A DNA stretch of 64,000 nt from Kribbella italica. GTDB taxonomy: Bacteria; Actinomycetota; Actinomycetes; Propionibacteriales; Kribbellaceae. The notes under the pieces were generated by a model, which did not search any database, was not told where the DNA came from, and saw only the letters and a list, made by a program, of their open reading frames with translations. Every line of letters begins with the position of its first letter. Within the stretch, counting starts at the first letter, position 1. The stretch lies in assembly GCF_014205135.1 (NCBI RefSeq), contig NZ_JACHMY010000001.1, forward strand, positions 2,790,001 through 2,854,000. Reading direction: 5' to 3'. Of this stretch, positions 10,082 through 17,445 are shown piece by piece. The position numbers and the translations under genes are program-made.

Positions 10082-10228
10082 CAGACCCAGGCCAACGGTG
10101 CCGGTGAATCGACGACGGTCCGGGTCCTGATCGGGTCGAACTGCTGATCCTGGTGCGCGAGAGGTAGCCATGCGTCGGATCTCGTCCTGGGCAGTGATCA
10201 CCTCCACATGATGGAACCAACCTAGGGT

Positions 10229-10927
10229 TCACGGACCGAGCAGGCCGATGGCGAAGGAGACGACCAGCACCGACAGCATCAAGGCCGAGACCGATTCGAC
10301 GGCCATCAACAGCTTGGCGCGGACGGACAGTGGCATGGTGTCGGTCGGGCTGAACGCCGACGAGTTGGTCACCGAGACGTACAGATAGTCGATGAAACCC
10401 GGCGCCCACCCGGACTTGGCCGACGACCTCTTCGCCACCTCGCTGATCGCGTCGTGGTCCTCGTCCTGCGGGAACCGGAAGTCGGCATCGGGCAGACCAG
10501 GTCGAGCCACCCGAAACCGCGTGACCGGTCCACCCCGGTCAAGCTCCCAGTACGCCAGCGCGAAAACCAGGACGTTGGTGAGCCAGACCTGTGCGGCCGC
10601 CGCCAGCAACTGGCCGCCCGCTGTCGCCTCTCCCGTGACCAACGAACGGATGAGCAGCACGAGCGCGGTCGTGTTCGACAACGCGATCAACAGCACCAAA
10701 CCGATCGAGAGCCGCCGCAACAACCGGTTCTCCCGCGTCATCCGGCGCGGATTGGCCAGCACGAGTGGGACGAACAGCAATGACTCCAGCGCTGGAATCA
10801 CGAAGCGAGGCCCGATCTGCAAATGGCTGGGCAGTACGGCGTACAGCGCGATCGCCGCCACGACCCCCACCGCCGCCGGCAGCCGCGGCTCGCCCGGATG
10901 CGCCTGCCCCGCCCGTTCTTCCTGCAT
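10229..10927 (-). CDS. Small multipass membrane protein with channel-like C-terminus (DUF1345-like)
   Basis: Predicted membrane protein of about 232 residues. At least five hydrophobic segments are visible: two near the N-terminus (VGVVAAIALYAVL, LESLLFVPLVL), two in the middle (LSIGLVLLIALSNTTALVLLI, LLAAAAQVWLTNVLVFALAYW) and one at the end (LMLSVLVVSFAIGLL). The motif YVSVTNSSAFSPTDTMPLS ahead of the last helix resembles DUF1345 and ion-channel-like pore loops. I chose the ATG at 10927 because GAGG lies 8 nt upstream; TTG at 10960 and ATG at 10945 are alternatives with poorer sites. It converges on jetC. No substrate can be named. Confidence 0.75.
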   Translation of the reverse strand: MQEERAGQAHPGEPRLPAAVGVVAAIALYAVLPSHLQIGPRFVIPALESLLFVPLVLANPRRMTRENRLLRRLSIGLVLLIALSNTTALVLLIRSLVTGEATAGGQLLAAAAQVWLTNVLVFALAYWELDRGGPVTRFRVARPGLPDADFRFPQDEDHDAISEVAKRSSAKSGWAPGFIDYLYVSVTNSSAFSPTDTMPLSVRAKLLMAVESVSALMLSVLVVSFAIGLLGP

Positions 10928-11012
10928 GAAGGCACCCTCGCACATTCCCAGTTTCGCCAACGTTCCTAGGCGACAACCGTGATCGAGTCATTCTCACCGC
11001 CGATCGGGCGAG

Positions 11013-11888
11013 TCAGGTCGCGGCGCGGACGGCGTCGACGAAGGTGGTGCGCGCCAGTGGGACAAGATCGGTGATCGCCTCGTCGTGGGCCACCGTTTCG
11101 TTGACCATCGAGTCGAGCAGATGCTGGACGACCAGGCGATCGACACCACACATCAGCGAGATCCCGGCAGCCGACAACTCGTTCGGAACCAGCGGCACGG
11201 CGACGATGGCAAGAAACCGATCGTGCACAAGCCGTGCGGTCCGCCGCAGCATCTCCGCGTAGGTCAACACATCGGGGCCGCCGATGTCGAAGGTCCGGCC
11301 GAACGTTTCCTCCCGGCCGAGAACGCCGGCCAGATAGGCGAGCGTGTCCTTCAGTGCGATCGGCTGTGCCCTGGTCTCGATCCACGCCGGGGCTCCCAGG
11401 ACCGGCAGTGCGGCGAAGGTGTTGATCAATTCCCACGACAGGCCGCCGCGGCCGATGATCACCGACGCCCGCAGTACGGTCACCGGTACGCCGGCCGCAC
11501 CCAGCAGTCCCTCGACCTGGCGCCGCGACGCCAGGTGCCGCGACAACTCGTCGTCGTCGCGCCCCAAGCCCCCGAGGTACACGATCTGCCGGACGCCGGC
11601 CTGCCGAGCCGCCGCACCGAGATTCCTCGCAGCTGTCGCATCGACGGCGGCGAAATCATCGACGGCCAGAGAGTGCACCAGGTAGTAGACGACCGACACT
11701 CCGCGCAGCGCCTTGGCCAGCGTCTCAGGGTCCAGCATGTCGGCATACACCGGACGCCCGGCGCCCCCGTACCGGTCCGGACGCCTGGTCAGCGCCACGA
11801 CGTCGTACCCGCTGCTCAGCACCTCGCACAACTTCTCACCGACGAACCCGGAAGCCCCGGCGACCGCGACCTGCTCGATGTCTCGCAC
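11013..11888 (-). CDS. NAD(P)-binding atypical SDR / NmrA-like protein
   Basis: A 291-residue Rossmann-fold protein. The N-terminal GASGFVG glycine motif (residues 11-17) binds the dinucleotide, and ALTRRP after the second strand suggests NADP. YYLVHS and YLGGLG replace the catalytic Tyr-x-x-x-Lys of classical SDRs, as is usual in the atypical SDR5/NmrA group, which act as reductases or redox sensors. ASVIIGRGGLSWELI and FDIGGPDVLTYAEML are typical later motifs of the group. It stands alone between divergent or spaced neighbours, so its substrate is unknown. Confidence 0.85.
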   Translation of the reverse strand: MRDIEQVAVAGASGFVGEKLCEVLSSGYDVVALTRRPDRYGGAGRPVYADMLDPETLAKALRGVSVVYYLVHSLAVDDFAAVDATAARNLGAAARQAGVRQIVYLGGLGRDDDELSRHLASRRQVEGLLGAAGVPVTVLRASVIIGRGGLSWELINTFAALPVLGAPAWIETRAQPIALKDTLAYLAGVLGREETFGRTFDIGGPDVLTYAEMLRRTARLVHDRFLAIVAVPLVPNELSAAGISLMCGVDRLVVQHLLDSMVNETVAHDEAITDLVPLARTTFVDAVRAAT

Positions 11889-11965
11889 CCACCCCCGGTG
11901 CCCACCGTTGAATCAGGCAACGGATGGGAAGGATCAGTAGTTGACGACGGCAGCAGCCAGCTCGC

Positions 11966-12733
11966 TCAGGAATCCTCACGTCGGTCTCGCTCGACCAACA
12001 GGATCTGAGAGCTGAGCTGACCAGTGGACAAGAGGTGATCGAGGCGTTCCTGCTGTTCTGCTTCCTGCCGGAACGCCTTCTCGTGCTGGTGCTGCTGCCG
12101 GATGAGCGCATCGACACGATCGGACAGTCGCGTCCAGGAGACCGGGGCGTTGCCGGGGTCGTCGATCTGGTCCTCGATGACGAAACCGGTCTCCTTCAGT
12201 ACGGCGACCAGTTCAGCCTGCGTCGGAAACGAGTTGCCTTCCGGAACGTCGTCGAGATCGTCGGTCTGCGCGACGAGGACGAGAAGGCCGAGTCGCCCGG
12301 ACGGCACCAGCACGCGGTGCAGCTCACCGAGCAGCGCGGACTTGCTCGCGGCGGCGCACAGAACACCGAGGCACCATGCGGTATCGACGGAGGCCGCGCG
12401 CATCGGAATCGCCTGACCGTTCGCACGGATCGCCGGCAGCCCGAACAGCCGGGCCGCCGACCGGCAAGCACCTTCCATCGGATCGACGAGAATCGGGCGA
12501 ACGCCGTACCGTCTGGCCGCCCAGATCGCAGGCCCACCGATACCGCCTCCGAGGTCGAGCAGTGTCTCGCCATCGGTGAGTTCCATGGCTTCGGCCAGCC
12601 AAGCGAGCGCGGACGGACTCGCGCTGCCGCGACAAGCAGCCGGCACGGCATGGTCGCGGCCGAGTTGCTCGACCGCCACCCGCGTCCAATCTGCGGCCAC
12701 GTCGAACTCGGCGTCCATCTTCTCGCTGCTCAT
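11966..12733 (-). CDS. Class I SAM-dependent methyltransferase
   Basis: Rossmann methyltransferase of about 255 residues. Motif I LLDLGGGIGGPA binds S-adenosylmethionine, followed by an acidic ILVDPMEG loop and the later LHRVLVPSGRLGLLVLV strand. The C-terminal third is Gln/Glu-rich and helical. I prefer the ATG at 12733, before SSEKMDAEFDVA, with a GGAG 10 nt upstream, because family relatives begin at about this point. A GTG at 12871 would add 46 residues of plausible codon use but has no ribosome site. The methyl acceptor is unknown. Confidence 0.82.
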   Translation of the reverse strand: MSSEKMDAEFDVAADWTRVAVEQLGRDHAVPAACRGSASPSALAWLAEAMELTDGETLLDLGGGIGGPAIWAARRYGVRPILVDPMEGACRSAARLFGLPAIRANGQAIPMRAASVDTAWCLGVLCAAASKSALLGELHRVLVPSGRLGLLVLVAQTDDLDDVPEGNSFPTQAELVAVLKETGFVIEDQIDDPGNAPVSWTRLSDRVDALIRQQHQHEKAFRQEAEQQERLDHLLSTGQLSSQILLVERDRREDS

Positions 12734-12893
12734 CTCAGCGTGGCTCCAGCTCTGACAGTTGGGGGCGGTCCCGGAGCTACTGGGCCGAACATCCGGGACC
12801 TCGAATTCCTTCACCGCGTACGCAGTCAGGTACTCGTGCAACTCCTGTGCCCACACCGAATCGTCCAGCACGCAAATTCAGCACCCAACGGGG

Positions 12894-13565
12894 TCAGTCG
12901 GGAAGATTCCCGGTAGCGATGACATGCTGCGCGACCCCCTGAAGGCGCTGGTTGCGATCTTGGGAGTAACGCTGCAGCACCGTGAAGGCCTGAATCGGAT
13001 CCATCGTGTACCGCTCCATCAAGCGCCCTACCGCCTGGCCGACGTCTTTGCGGGCATCGATGGCATGGGTCAGGGATGCCTCGAGCCGGGCTGACGCGAC
13101 CGCGATCGAGGCGTGCAGGGCGAGCAACGCGGCGGCATCCCGATCGGCTTCGCCGCTGCTGTGGGGCCGCGTCGAGACCAGGTTCAGCACTCCACTGACC
13201 GAGTGTGTGGTGGACAACCGGATGGCGAGAGCGCTACGGATCCCGTTCGCGGCCGCGGTGGGTGCCCATTTCGGCCACCGATCGTCGGTCACGGTGTCCT
13301 CGACCAGGACGTCGTCGACCTCTGTGATGGCCAGCAGGCTCGGGCCTTCACCGAGATCGATCTGCAGTTGATCGGCGATGGTGACCAGCGGATCGGTGGC
13401 GGCGATCGTCTCAGGGCGCCGTCGATGCATCAGCATGACTGAAGCGGAATCGTAATGGAGCGCTTCGACAGCAAATTCCAGCACTGCCTCGACCGTCGCC
13501 AGTACGCCGACCTGTTCATGCAGCTTCATCGCCATCTCACCGAAGCTGCCGGCTCGATCCGTCAC
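12894..13565 (-). CDS. GAF and ANTAR domain signalling protein
   Basis: A 223-residue protein. An N-terminal GAF sensor domain (about 1-150, including LGEGPSLLAI and the conserved RSALAIRL strand) is followed by a C-terminal ANTAR RNA-binding domain (AVGRLMERYTMDPIQAFTVLQRYSQDRN). ANTAR proteins bind hairpins in nascent transcripts and prevent termination; the GAF ligand here is unknown. I chose the GTG at 13565 because GGAGAGGA lies just upstream, and longer in-frame starts have none. It is the first of three GAF-ANTAR loci in this window. Confidence 0.88.
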   Translation of the reverse strand: MTDRAGSFGEMAMKLHEQVGVLATVEAVLEFAVEALHYDSASVMLMHRRRPETIAATDPLVTIADQLQIDLGEGPSLLAITEVDDVLVEDTVTDDRWPKWAPTAAANGIRSALAIRLSTTHSVSGVLNLVSTRPHSSGEADRDAAALLALHASIAVASARLEASLTHAIDARKDVGQAVGRLMERYTMDPIQAFTVLQRYSQDRNQRLQGVAQHVIATGNLPD

Positions 13566-13895
13566 TTGTCCTCTCCCGCCCGGGCATGCCTGTAGAGACC
13601 TCGGCGCGGGGGCTGGGCGCTCACCTACAACCGAGCGTAGATCAGACGGCTCGAGATCGCACAAGACCGGCCTCAAGGTTTCGGACTACACGGCTGTGGG
13701 CACCGCCCGAGCAAGGTTCCGGTGTTCATCACCGGCCCCAGAGGGGTGCGGCGTACGTGCTCAACGAACCCGCGCCCCTCGGCCCCCACCCCGCGGGGCG
13801 AGATGTCGGCGCGGACTCGCTGGCAGCCAGTAAGGACCGGGCCCTGACGGCCCGGTCCTTCGCGCGCCGAGCATCCACTGCGCGGCCGATAGTGA
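13566..13895. other. 330-bp intergenic region between two GAF-ANTAR genes
   Basis: No supported coding sequence. It holds one strong hairpin (see 13832-13860) and upstream sequence for the gene at 13565. A stretch near 13596 shares AGACCTCGGCG with the leader element described elsewhere, but it lies in the opposite orientation to the gene and I did not count it as a copy. Confidence 0.6.
13832..13860. terminator. Strong palindromic hairpin, probable terminator
   Basis: AAGGACCGGGCC and GGCCCGGTCCTT form a perfect 12-bp stem around a 5-nt loop. There is no long T tract, as is common for actinobacterial terminators. It lies just downstream of the broken GAF-ANTAR gene (minus strand) and upstream of the intact one. 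Confidence 0.6.
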
Positions 13896-14872
13896 TCAGG
13901 CGCCGCTGGAGGTGAGTTCCGAAGCGGCGATGGTGCCGTCGATGACGCTGCTCGCGACGGCGCTGAGCTGTTCATGGTTGCGTCGAGCATAGGCCCGCAT
14001 CAGCGCGAACGCGTCGTCGACGCCAACCCCGGCCCGCTCGGACAACACGCCTTTCGCCTGCTCGAGCAGGATGCGGCTGTTGAGCGCGGACTGGAGCTGT
14101 TCGGCCAGCACTTCGCCTCGGCGCACGGTGCGTTCCTGAAGCATGCCGACGGTCGCGATATCGCAGAGCGCCTGCGCCAACGAGATGTCGGCGTCGCTGA
14201 GGGTGACGCGGTCGACGCAGAACAGGTTGAGCGCCCCGATCACCCGACCGCGCAGGCGCAGCGGTATGGCGTGGGTGGACCGGTACCCCGCGGCTGCCGT
14301 CGCGGCGCGGAATCAGGGCTGTCGGCGGCTTCGGCGAGCTGCGGATGCAGCCCGTCCGGCGACGCGTCGTACTGCAGGTCCAGCAGTATGGTCGTCGCAG
14401 CGGCCGCGTAGTCGAGTGCTTCGCCCAGCTGCAGGCTGTCCAGCGGACCTGGAACGTCGCGATAGAGGTCGAGTACGCCGAGCCGGATGGCGCCGACCTG
14501 AAGCGGGAACGCGAAGACTGCTGCGATCCCCGATTCGGAGGCAGCGGGAGCGAAGGCCGGCCAGCGCGCTGCGGCCCGGGCCAGGTCGTGCTCGAGGACT
14601 GGGCGCCGGTCACGAGAGGCGTTCAGGCACGGGCCTTCGCCAAGGGTCTGCTGCAGGTTCTCCATCACTTCGGCCGGCCCTGCGGTGGCGGCGAGGGTGC
14701 CACCGTGGCCTGTCGGTGTCATCAGCGCAACGCCTGCTCCGCTGACCGGTACCGACTTTGTTGCCGAAGCACACAATCTCGTCCAGGCCGTAGAGCCGTT
14801 GAGGCCAGGCGGGTCGGGCTGGGCGACGGAGAGCACCTCGAGCAGGATCTGCCGCACGCGCAGTGATGCCAT
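13896..14872 (-). pseudogene. Frameshifted chimera of two GAF-ANTAR genes
   Basis: Two frames make up this locus. The upstream frame (ATG 14872, stop 14240) encodes a complete GAF domain but, where an ANTAR helix should follow LDLQYDASPDGLHPQLAEAADS, it changes abruptly. The downstream frame continues from about 14307 with FRAATAAAGYRSTHAIPLRLRGRVIGALNLF, the second half of another GAF domain, then a complete ANTAR domain (LEQAKGVLSERAGVGVDDAFALMRAYARR). One base is missing between the frames. Even with it restored the product would be GAF plus half-GAF plus ANTAR. I read this as an internal deletion joining two tandem genes. Alternatively the downstream part is translated from the GTG at 14243, which overlaps the TGA stop (GTGA). 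Confidence 0.75.
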
Positions 14873-14927
14873 TGCCTCACATCCCCAGACGGGCACTCGA
14901 TGGAGCGCCGCCGGGGGCTCGGGCAGC
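14873..14927 (-). promoter_or_regulatory. Conserved leader element, copy 4
   Basis: Reads GCTGCCCGAGCCCCCGGCGG, then GCTCC, upstream of the ATG at 14872; distance from the first base to the start codon is 55 nt. A 7-bp hairpin (GGCGCTC with GAGTGCC) follows the core. It is the most diverged of four copies and lies downstream of a SigB/SigF-type promoter, so it should be transcribed as the 5' leader of the GAF-ANTAR locus. Confidence 0.5.
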
Positions 14928-14946
14928 GACAGTGATGATGACGTAG

Positions 14947-14970
14947 TACCCCTCGGGGTCGTCGCAAAAC
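14947..14970 (-). promoter_or_regulatory. SigB/SigF-type promoter for the GAF-ANTAR locus
   Basis: On the minus strand, GTTT (14970-14967), a 15-bp spacer and GGGTA (14951-14947) match the GTTT-N15-GGGTA consensus of SigB/SigF-family holoenzymes in actinobacteria. A fitting sigma gene lies at 20593-21426. Transcription should start near 14940, just before the leader element. Confidence 0.6.
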
Positions 14971-15057
14971 TGCGCCGAAACTTGTGCGGGCCGCGAGATC
15001 TTCCGAGGGAACGCTTGTATTGTCGTTGGCGGGTTCGCCGGTCCGATGGCCGGCGAC

Positions 15058-15114
15058 GCTGCCCCAGACCTAGGCGGCACACCTCCGTGTGTTGTCGAAG
15101 GACCTGGGGTGCAG
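15058..15114 (+). promoter_or_regulatory. Conserved leader element, copy 1, with fold over the ribosome site
   Basis: Begins GCTGCCCCAGACCTAGGCGG and ends at the base before the ATG at 15115 (57 nt). The transcript can fold: CTGC and CCCCAG pair with CTGGGG and GCAG next to the start codon (one bulged T), and inside that GGCGGCACAC pairs with GTGTGTTGTC around a CTCC loop. The outer stem covers the GGGG that would act as ribosome site, so a translational switch is possible. Confidence 0.5.
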
Positions 15115-15561
15115 ATGTCCACGAGACCGATTTCGATTCAGGGTGCGGCTGCGGCTTCCCCCATGGCCGTGCAGAAGCAGGTCACGGGCGACACTCGGCA
15201 GCAGACGCCTCAGATCACCGTCCAGGTCGCCGACGGCATGATCGTCGTCGCCGCGACCGGCCGGATCGGCCGGTTCGTCGCCGCGGAGCTGCGCGACGAC
15301 CTGCTCCAGATCTGGCCGGCCTGCGCAGGAATCCTGGCCGTGGACCTTTCGGCCTGCACCTACCTCAGCGTCGATGCCGTGCGCACCTTGCAGGAGATCT
15401 GGCGCCGCCCCACCCGCGCGGGCGGCGAACTCCGCGTCCTGGCCAACCATCCCGACGTCGTCACAGCTCTCGACGACGCCAACATTCCTCGGATCCGCGC
15501 CAGCGGCAGTTCTGCTCGCCGCGGCTCGCCGTTCGCCACCAGCACCGCTGCGCCGAGCTGA
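15115..15561 (+). CDS. STAS-domain protein (anti-sigma-factor-antagonist-like)
   Basis: A 148-residue protein. A flexible N-terminal 40 residues precede a STAS domain (about 40-130) with ITVQVADGMIVVAATGRIG, the central strand ILAVDLSACTYLSVDAVRTL, whose Ser after YL occupies the usual phosphorylation site region, and GGELRVLANHPDVVTALDDANI. STAS proteins of this kind bind anti-sigma kinases and free SigB/SigF-type sigma factors; such a sigma factor lies 5 kb away. An in-frame ATG at 15046 would translate the leader element, but the start at 15115 fits the domain better. Confidence 0.8.
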   Translation: MSTRPISIQGAAAASPMAVQKQVTGDTRQQTPQITVQVADGMIVVAATGRIGRFVAAELRDDLLQIWPACAGILAVDLSACTYLSVDAVRTLQEIWRRPTRAGGELRVLANHPDVVTALDDANIPRIRASGSSARRGSPFATSTAAPS

Positions 15562-15665
15562 GCTCGTTGGATGCTCTTCGCTCAGCATCACGTGCACCTG
15601 CGTACTGCGATCGATCGGGACGTCTGCGGTCCGGTCGGCTCATGCGCGGTGGGTACTGGTCAGGG

Positions 15666-16103
15666 ATGAGTGAGAACGAGTGCATGATCGAGGCGTCCCT
15701 CGACGACGTGTTCGCCGTCCTGACCGATGGCTGGTCGTACGCCGGATGGGTGGTCGGGGCGTCCCGGGTGCGGGACGTCGATGCCGAGTGGCCGCAGCCC
15801 GGTTTCAGCATTCATCACTCGGTCGGCACCTGGCCGCTGCTCCTCGACGACACCACGACGGTCGAGGAGTACGTCCCGCTGATGTTCCTCCGCCTGCGCG
15901 TCCGCGCCTGGCCGACCGGCGAGGGCCGGGTCGAGTTCGAGGCGACCGAGAAGGACGGCGGCTGCCACCTGGTGATGCGCGAACGCGCCGTGAAGGGACC
16001 GGCCGCCCTGGTTCCTCAGGTGGTGATCGATCCGGCGCTGAGCCTGCGAAACACCGAGACGCTCCGTCGGTTGCGGCTCATGGTCGAAGGGCGCCGGACA
16101 TGA
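15666..16103 (+). CDS. SRPBCC-fold small-molecule-binding protein
   Basis: A 145-residue START/Bet-v-1-like protein with IEASLDDVFAVLTDGWSYAGWVVGASRVRDVD at the N-terminus and a typical beta-rich core. It starts at the ATG at 15666 with AGGG directly before it; an ATG at 15642 is possible. Its stop overlaps the start of the next gene (ATGA), so it is the first gene of a four-gene operon of lipid or hydrophobic-ligand flavour. Confidence 0.8.
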   Translation: MSENECMIEASLDDVFAVLTDGWSYAGWVVGASRVRDVDAEWPQPGFSIHHSVGTWPLLLDDTTTVEEYVPLMFLRLRVRAWPTGEGRVEFEATEKDGGCHLVMRERAVKGPAALVPQVVIDPALSLRNTETLRRLRLMVEGRRT

Positions 16104-16927
16104 TCGTCGCGATCACCGGTGCATCGAGCGGTATCGGCCGAGCCGCAGCCCTCGCGCTCGCCGAGCGCGGCGATACCGTCGTACTGGCAGGGCGTTCCCG
16201 CACCAGCCTCGACCGGGTCGCCGCCGAGTGCCGCGAACTCGGCGGCGATGCCGTCGTCGCGCCGACCGACGTGTCGGACAGCAAGCAGGTCGAGGTACTC
16301 GTCGACCTCACCGTCGCGCGCTGCGGTCACATCGACGTACTACTGCACTGCGCGGCCGTGATGGCGTACGGCGAATTCACGCAGGTCCCACCCGAGGTCT
16401 TCGAACGCGTCCTGCGCGTCGACATCGACGGCACCGTCAACGTCGCCCGTACGGCGCTCCAGCGCTTCACCGAGCAAGGCGCGGGACACCTGATCCTGGT
16501 CGGGTCGGTCATCGGCAAGATGGCGCCGCCGTTCATGAGTTCGTACGTGATGAGCAAGTGGGCGGTCCACGGCCTGGCCCGCGCTCTGCAGGCCGAGGTT
16601 CGGTCAATCCCTGGCGTCGACGTCAGCCTGGTGTCCCCCGGCAGCATCGACACCCCCGTCTACCAACGCGCCGGCAACTACATCGGCCGGGTCGGCCAAC
16701 CACCGCCGCCGGTCAGCGACGTCGACAAGGTCACCAAGGCGATCCTCTCGCTGACCACGCGCCCCCGCCGAGACCTCTCGGTCGGACCGGCCAACCCCCT
16801 GATGGTCTTCGGCTTCCGCTACGTGCCCGCCGTGTACGACGTCCTCGTCGTACCGCTCATGAGACGCCTCGGCCTGTCCCGTACTCCCACCGGACCAACC
16901 CCAGGCAACATCTTCGAGCCGAGCTGA
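16100..16927 (+). CDS. Short-chain dehydrogenase/reductase
   Basis: A 275-residue classical SDR with the cofactor motif TGASSGIG at residues 6-13, an NAD(P)-binding AGRSRTS segment, the catalytic Ser in LVGSVIGK and Tyr/Lys in SYVMSKWA. It starts at the ATG at 16100, which overlaps the upstream stop. The C-terminal 40 residues (LMVFGFRYVPAVYDVLVVPLM) are hydrophobic and may hold it to the membrane. Substrate unknown; the neighbours suggest a hydrophobic alcohol or ketone. Confidence 0.9.
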   Translation: MIVAITGASSGIGRAAALALAERGDTVVLAGRSRTSLDRVAAECRELGGDAVVAPTDVSDSKQVEVLVDLTVARCGHIDVLLHCAAVMAYGEFTQVPPEVFERVLRVDIDGTVNVARTALQRFTEQGAGHLILVGSVIGKMAPPFMSSYVMSKWAVHGLARALQAEVRSIPGVDVSLVSPGSIDTPVYQRAGNYIGRVGQPPPPVSDVDKVTKAILSLTTRPRRDLSVGPANPLMVFGFRYVPAVYDVLVVPLMRRLGLSRTPTGPTPGNIFEPS

Positions 16928-16964
16928 CGTTCCCGCCGATTGTCTACGAAAGAGGTCGATTCTC

Positions 16965-17408
16965 GTGCCCACCGTTTCACGAACCTTCACCGTCGACGCC
17001 TCCCCTGAGGTGGTCGTCCCGTACCTGGCGGACTTCAGCAACGCCGAGCAGTGGGATCCCGGGACCGAGCGCTGCACGCGCAGTGACGCCGGACCGGTCA
17101 AGGTCGGCTCCTCGTGGCACAACACCTCGAAGATCGCCGGCGTCAGCACGGAACTGACCTACACCCTGGAAGAGATGTCCGGCACACGCGTCGTCCTGGT
17201 GGGCCGCAACGACACCGCCACCTCCACGGAGACCATCGAAATCACCCCCAGCGGCGCCGGATCGAGCATCACCTACACCAACGAGATCGACTTCCAGGGC
17301 ATCGCCAAGGTCGCGAACCCGCTGGCCAAGGTCGTCTTCGAGAAGGTCGGCAACGACGTCGAGAAGCAACTGACCGACGTACTCAACGGACTGGCCCGAG
17401 AGGCCTGA
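16965..17408 (+). CDS. SRPBCC-family protein (polyketide cyclase-like)
   Basis: A 147-residue SRPBCC protein: PTVSRTFTVDASPEVVVPYLADFSNAEQWDPGTE at the N-terminus, then alternating strands ending in a long C-terminal helix (VVFEKVGNDVEKQLTDVLNGL). GTG start at 16965, 9 nt after AGAGG. It lies between the SDR and the FAD-dependent oxidoreductase in one orientation, so it probably binds the same class of hydrophobic ligand. The assignment gives fold, not reaction. Confidence 0.83.
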   Translation: MPTVSRTFTVDASPEVVVPYLADFSNAEQWDPGTERCTRSDAGPVKVGSSWHNTSKIAGVSTELTYTLEEMSGTRVVLVGRNDTATSTETIEITPSGAGSSITYTNEIDFQGIAKVANPLAKVVFEKVGNDVEKQLTDVLNGLAREA

Positions 17409-17445
17409 TCGGGTTGCGCCCTCCTTCTGCAGGTGAGTTGGCGAC

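Noticed and set aside
9167-10207. 346-codon frame antisense to the end of jetC
   Set aside because: Shadow frame; jetC carries its Walker B and signature there.
13590-13610. Possible fifth copy of the leader element
   Set aside because: Only AGACCTCGGCG matches and it faces away from the gene it would serve.
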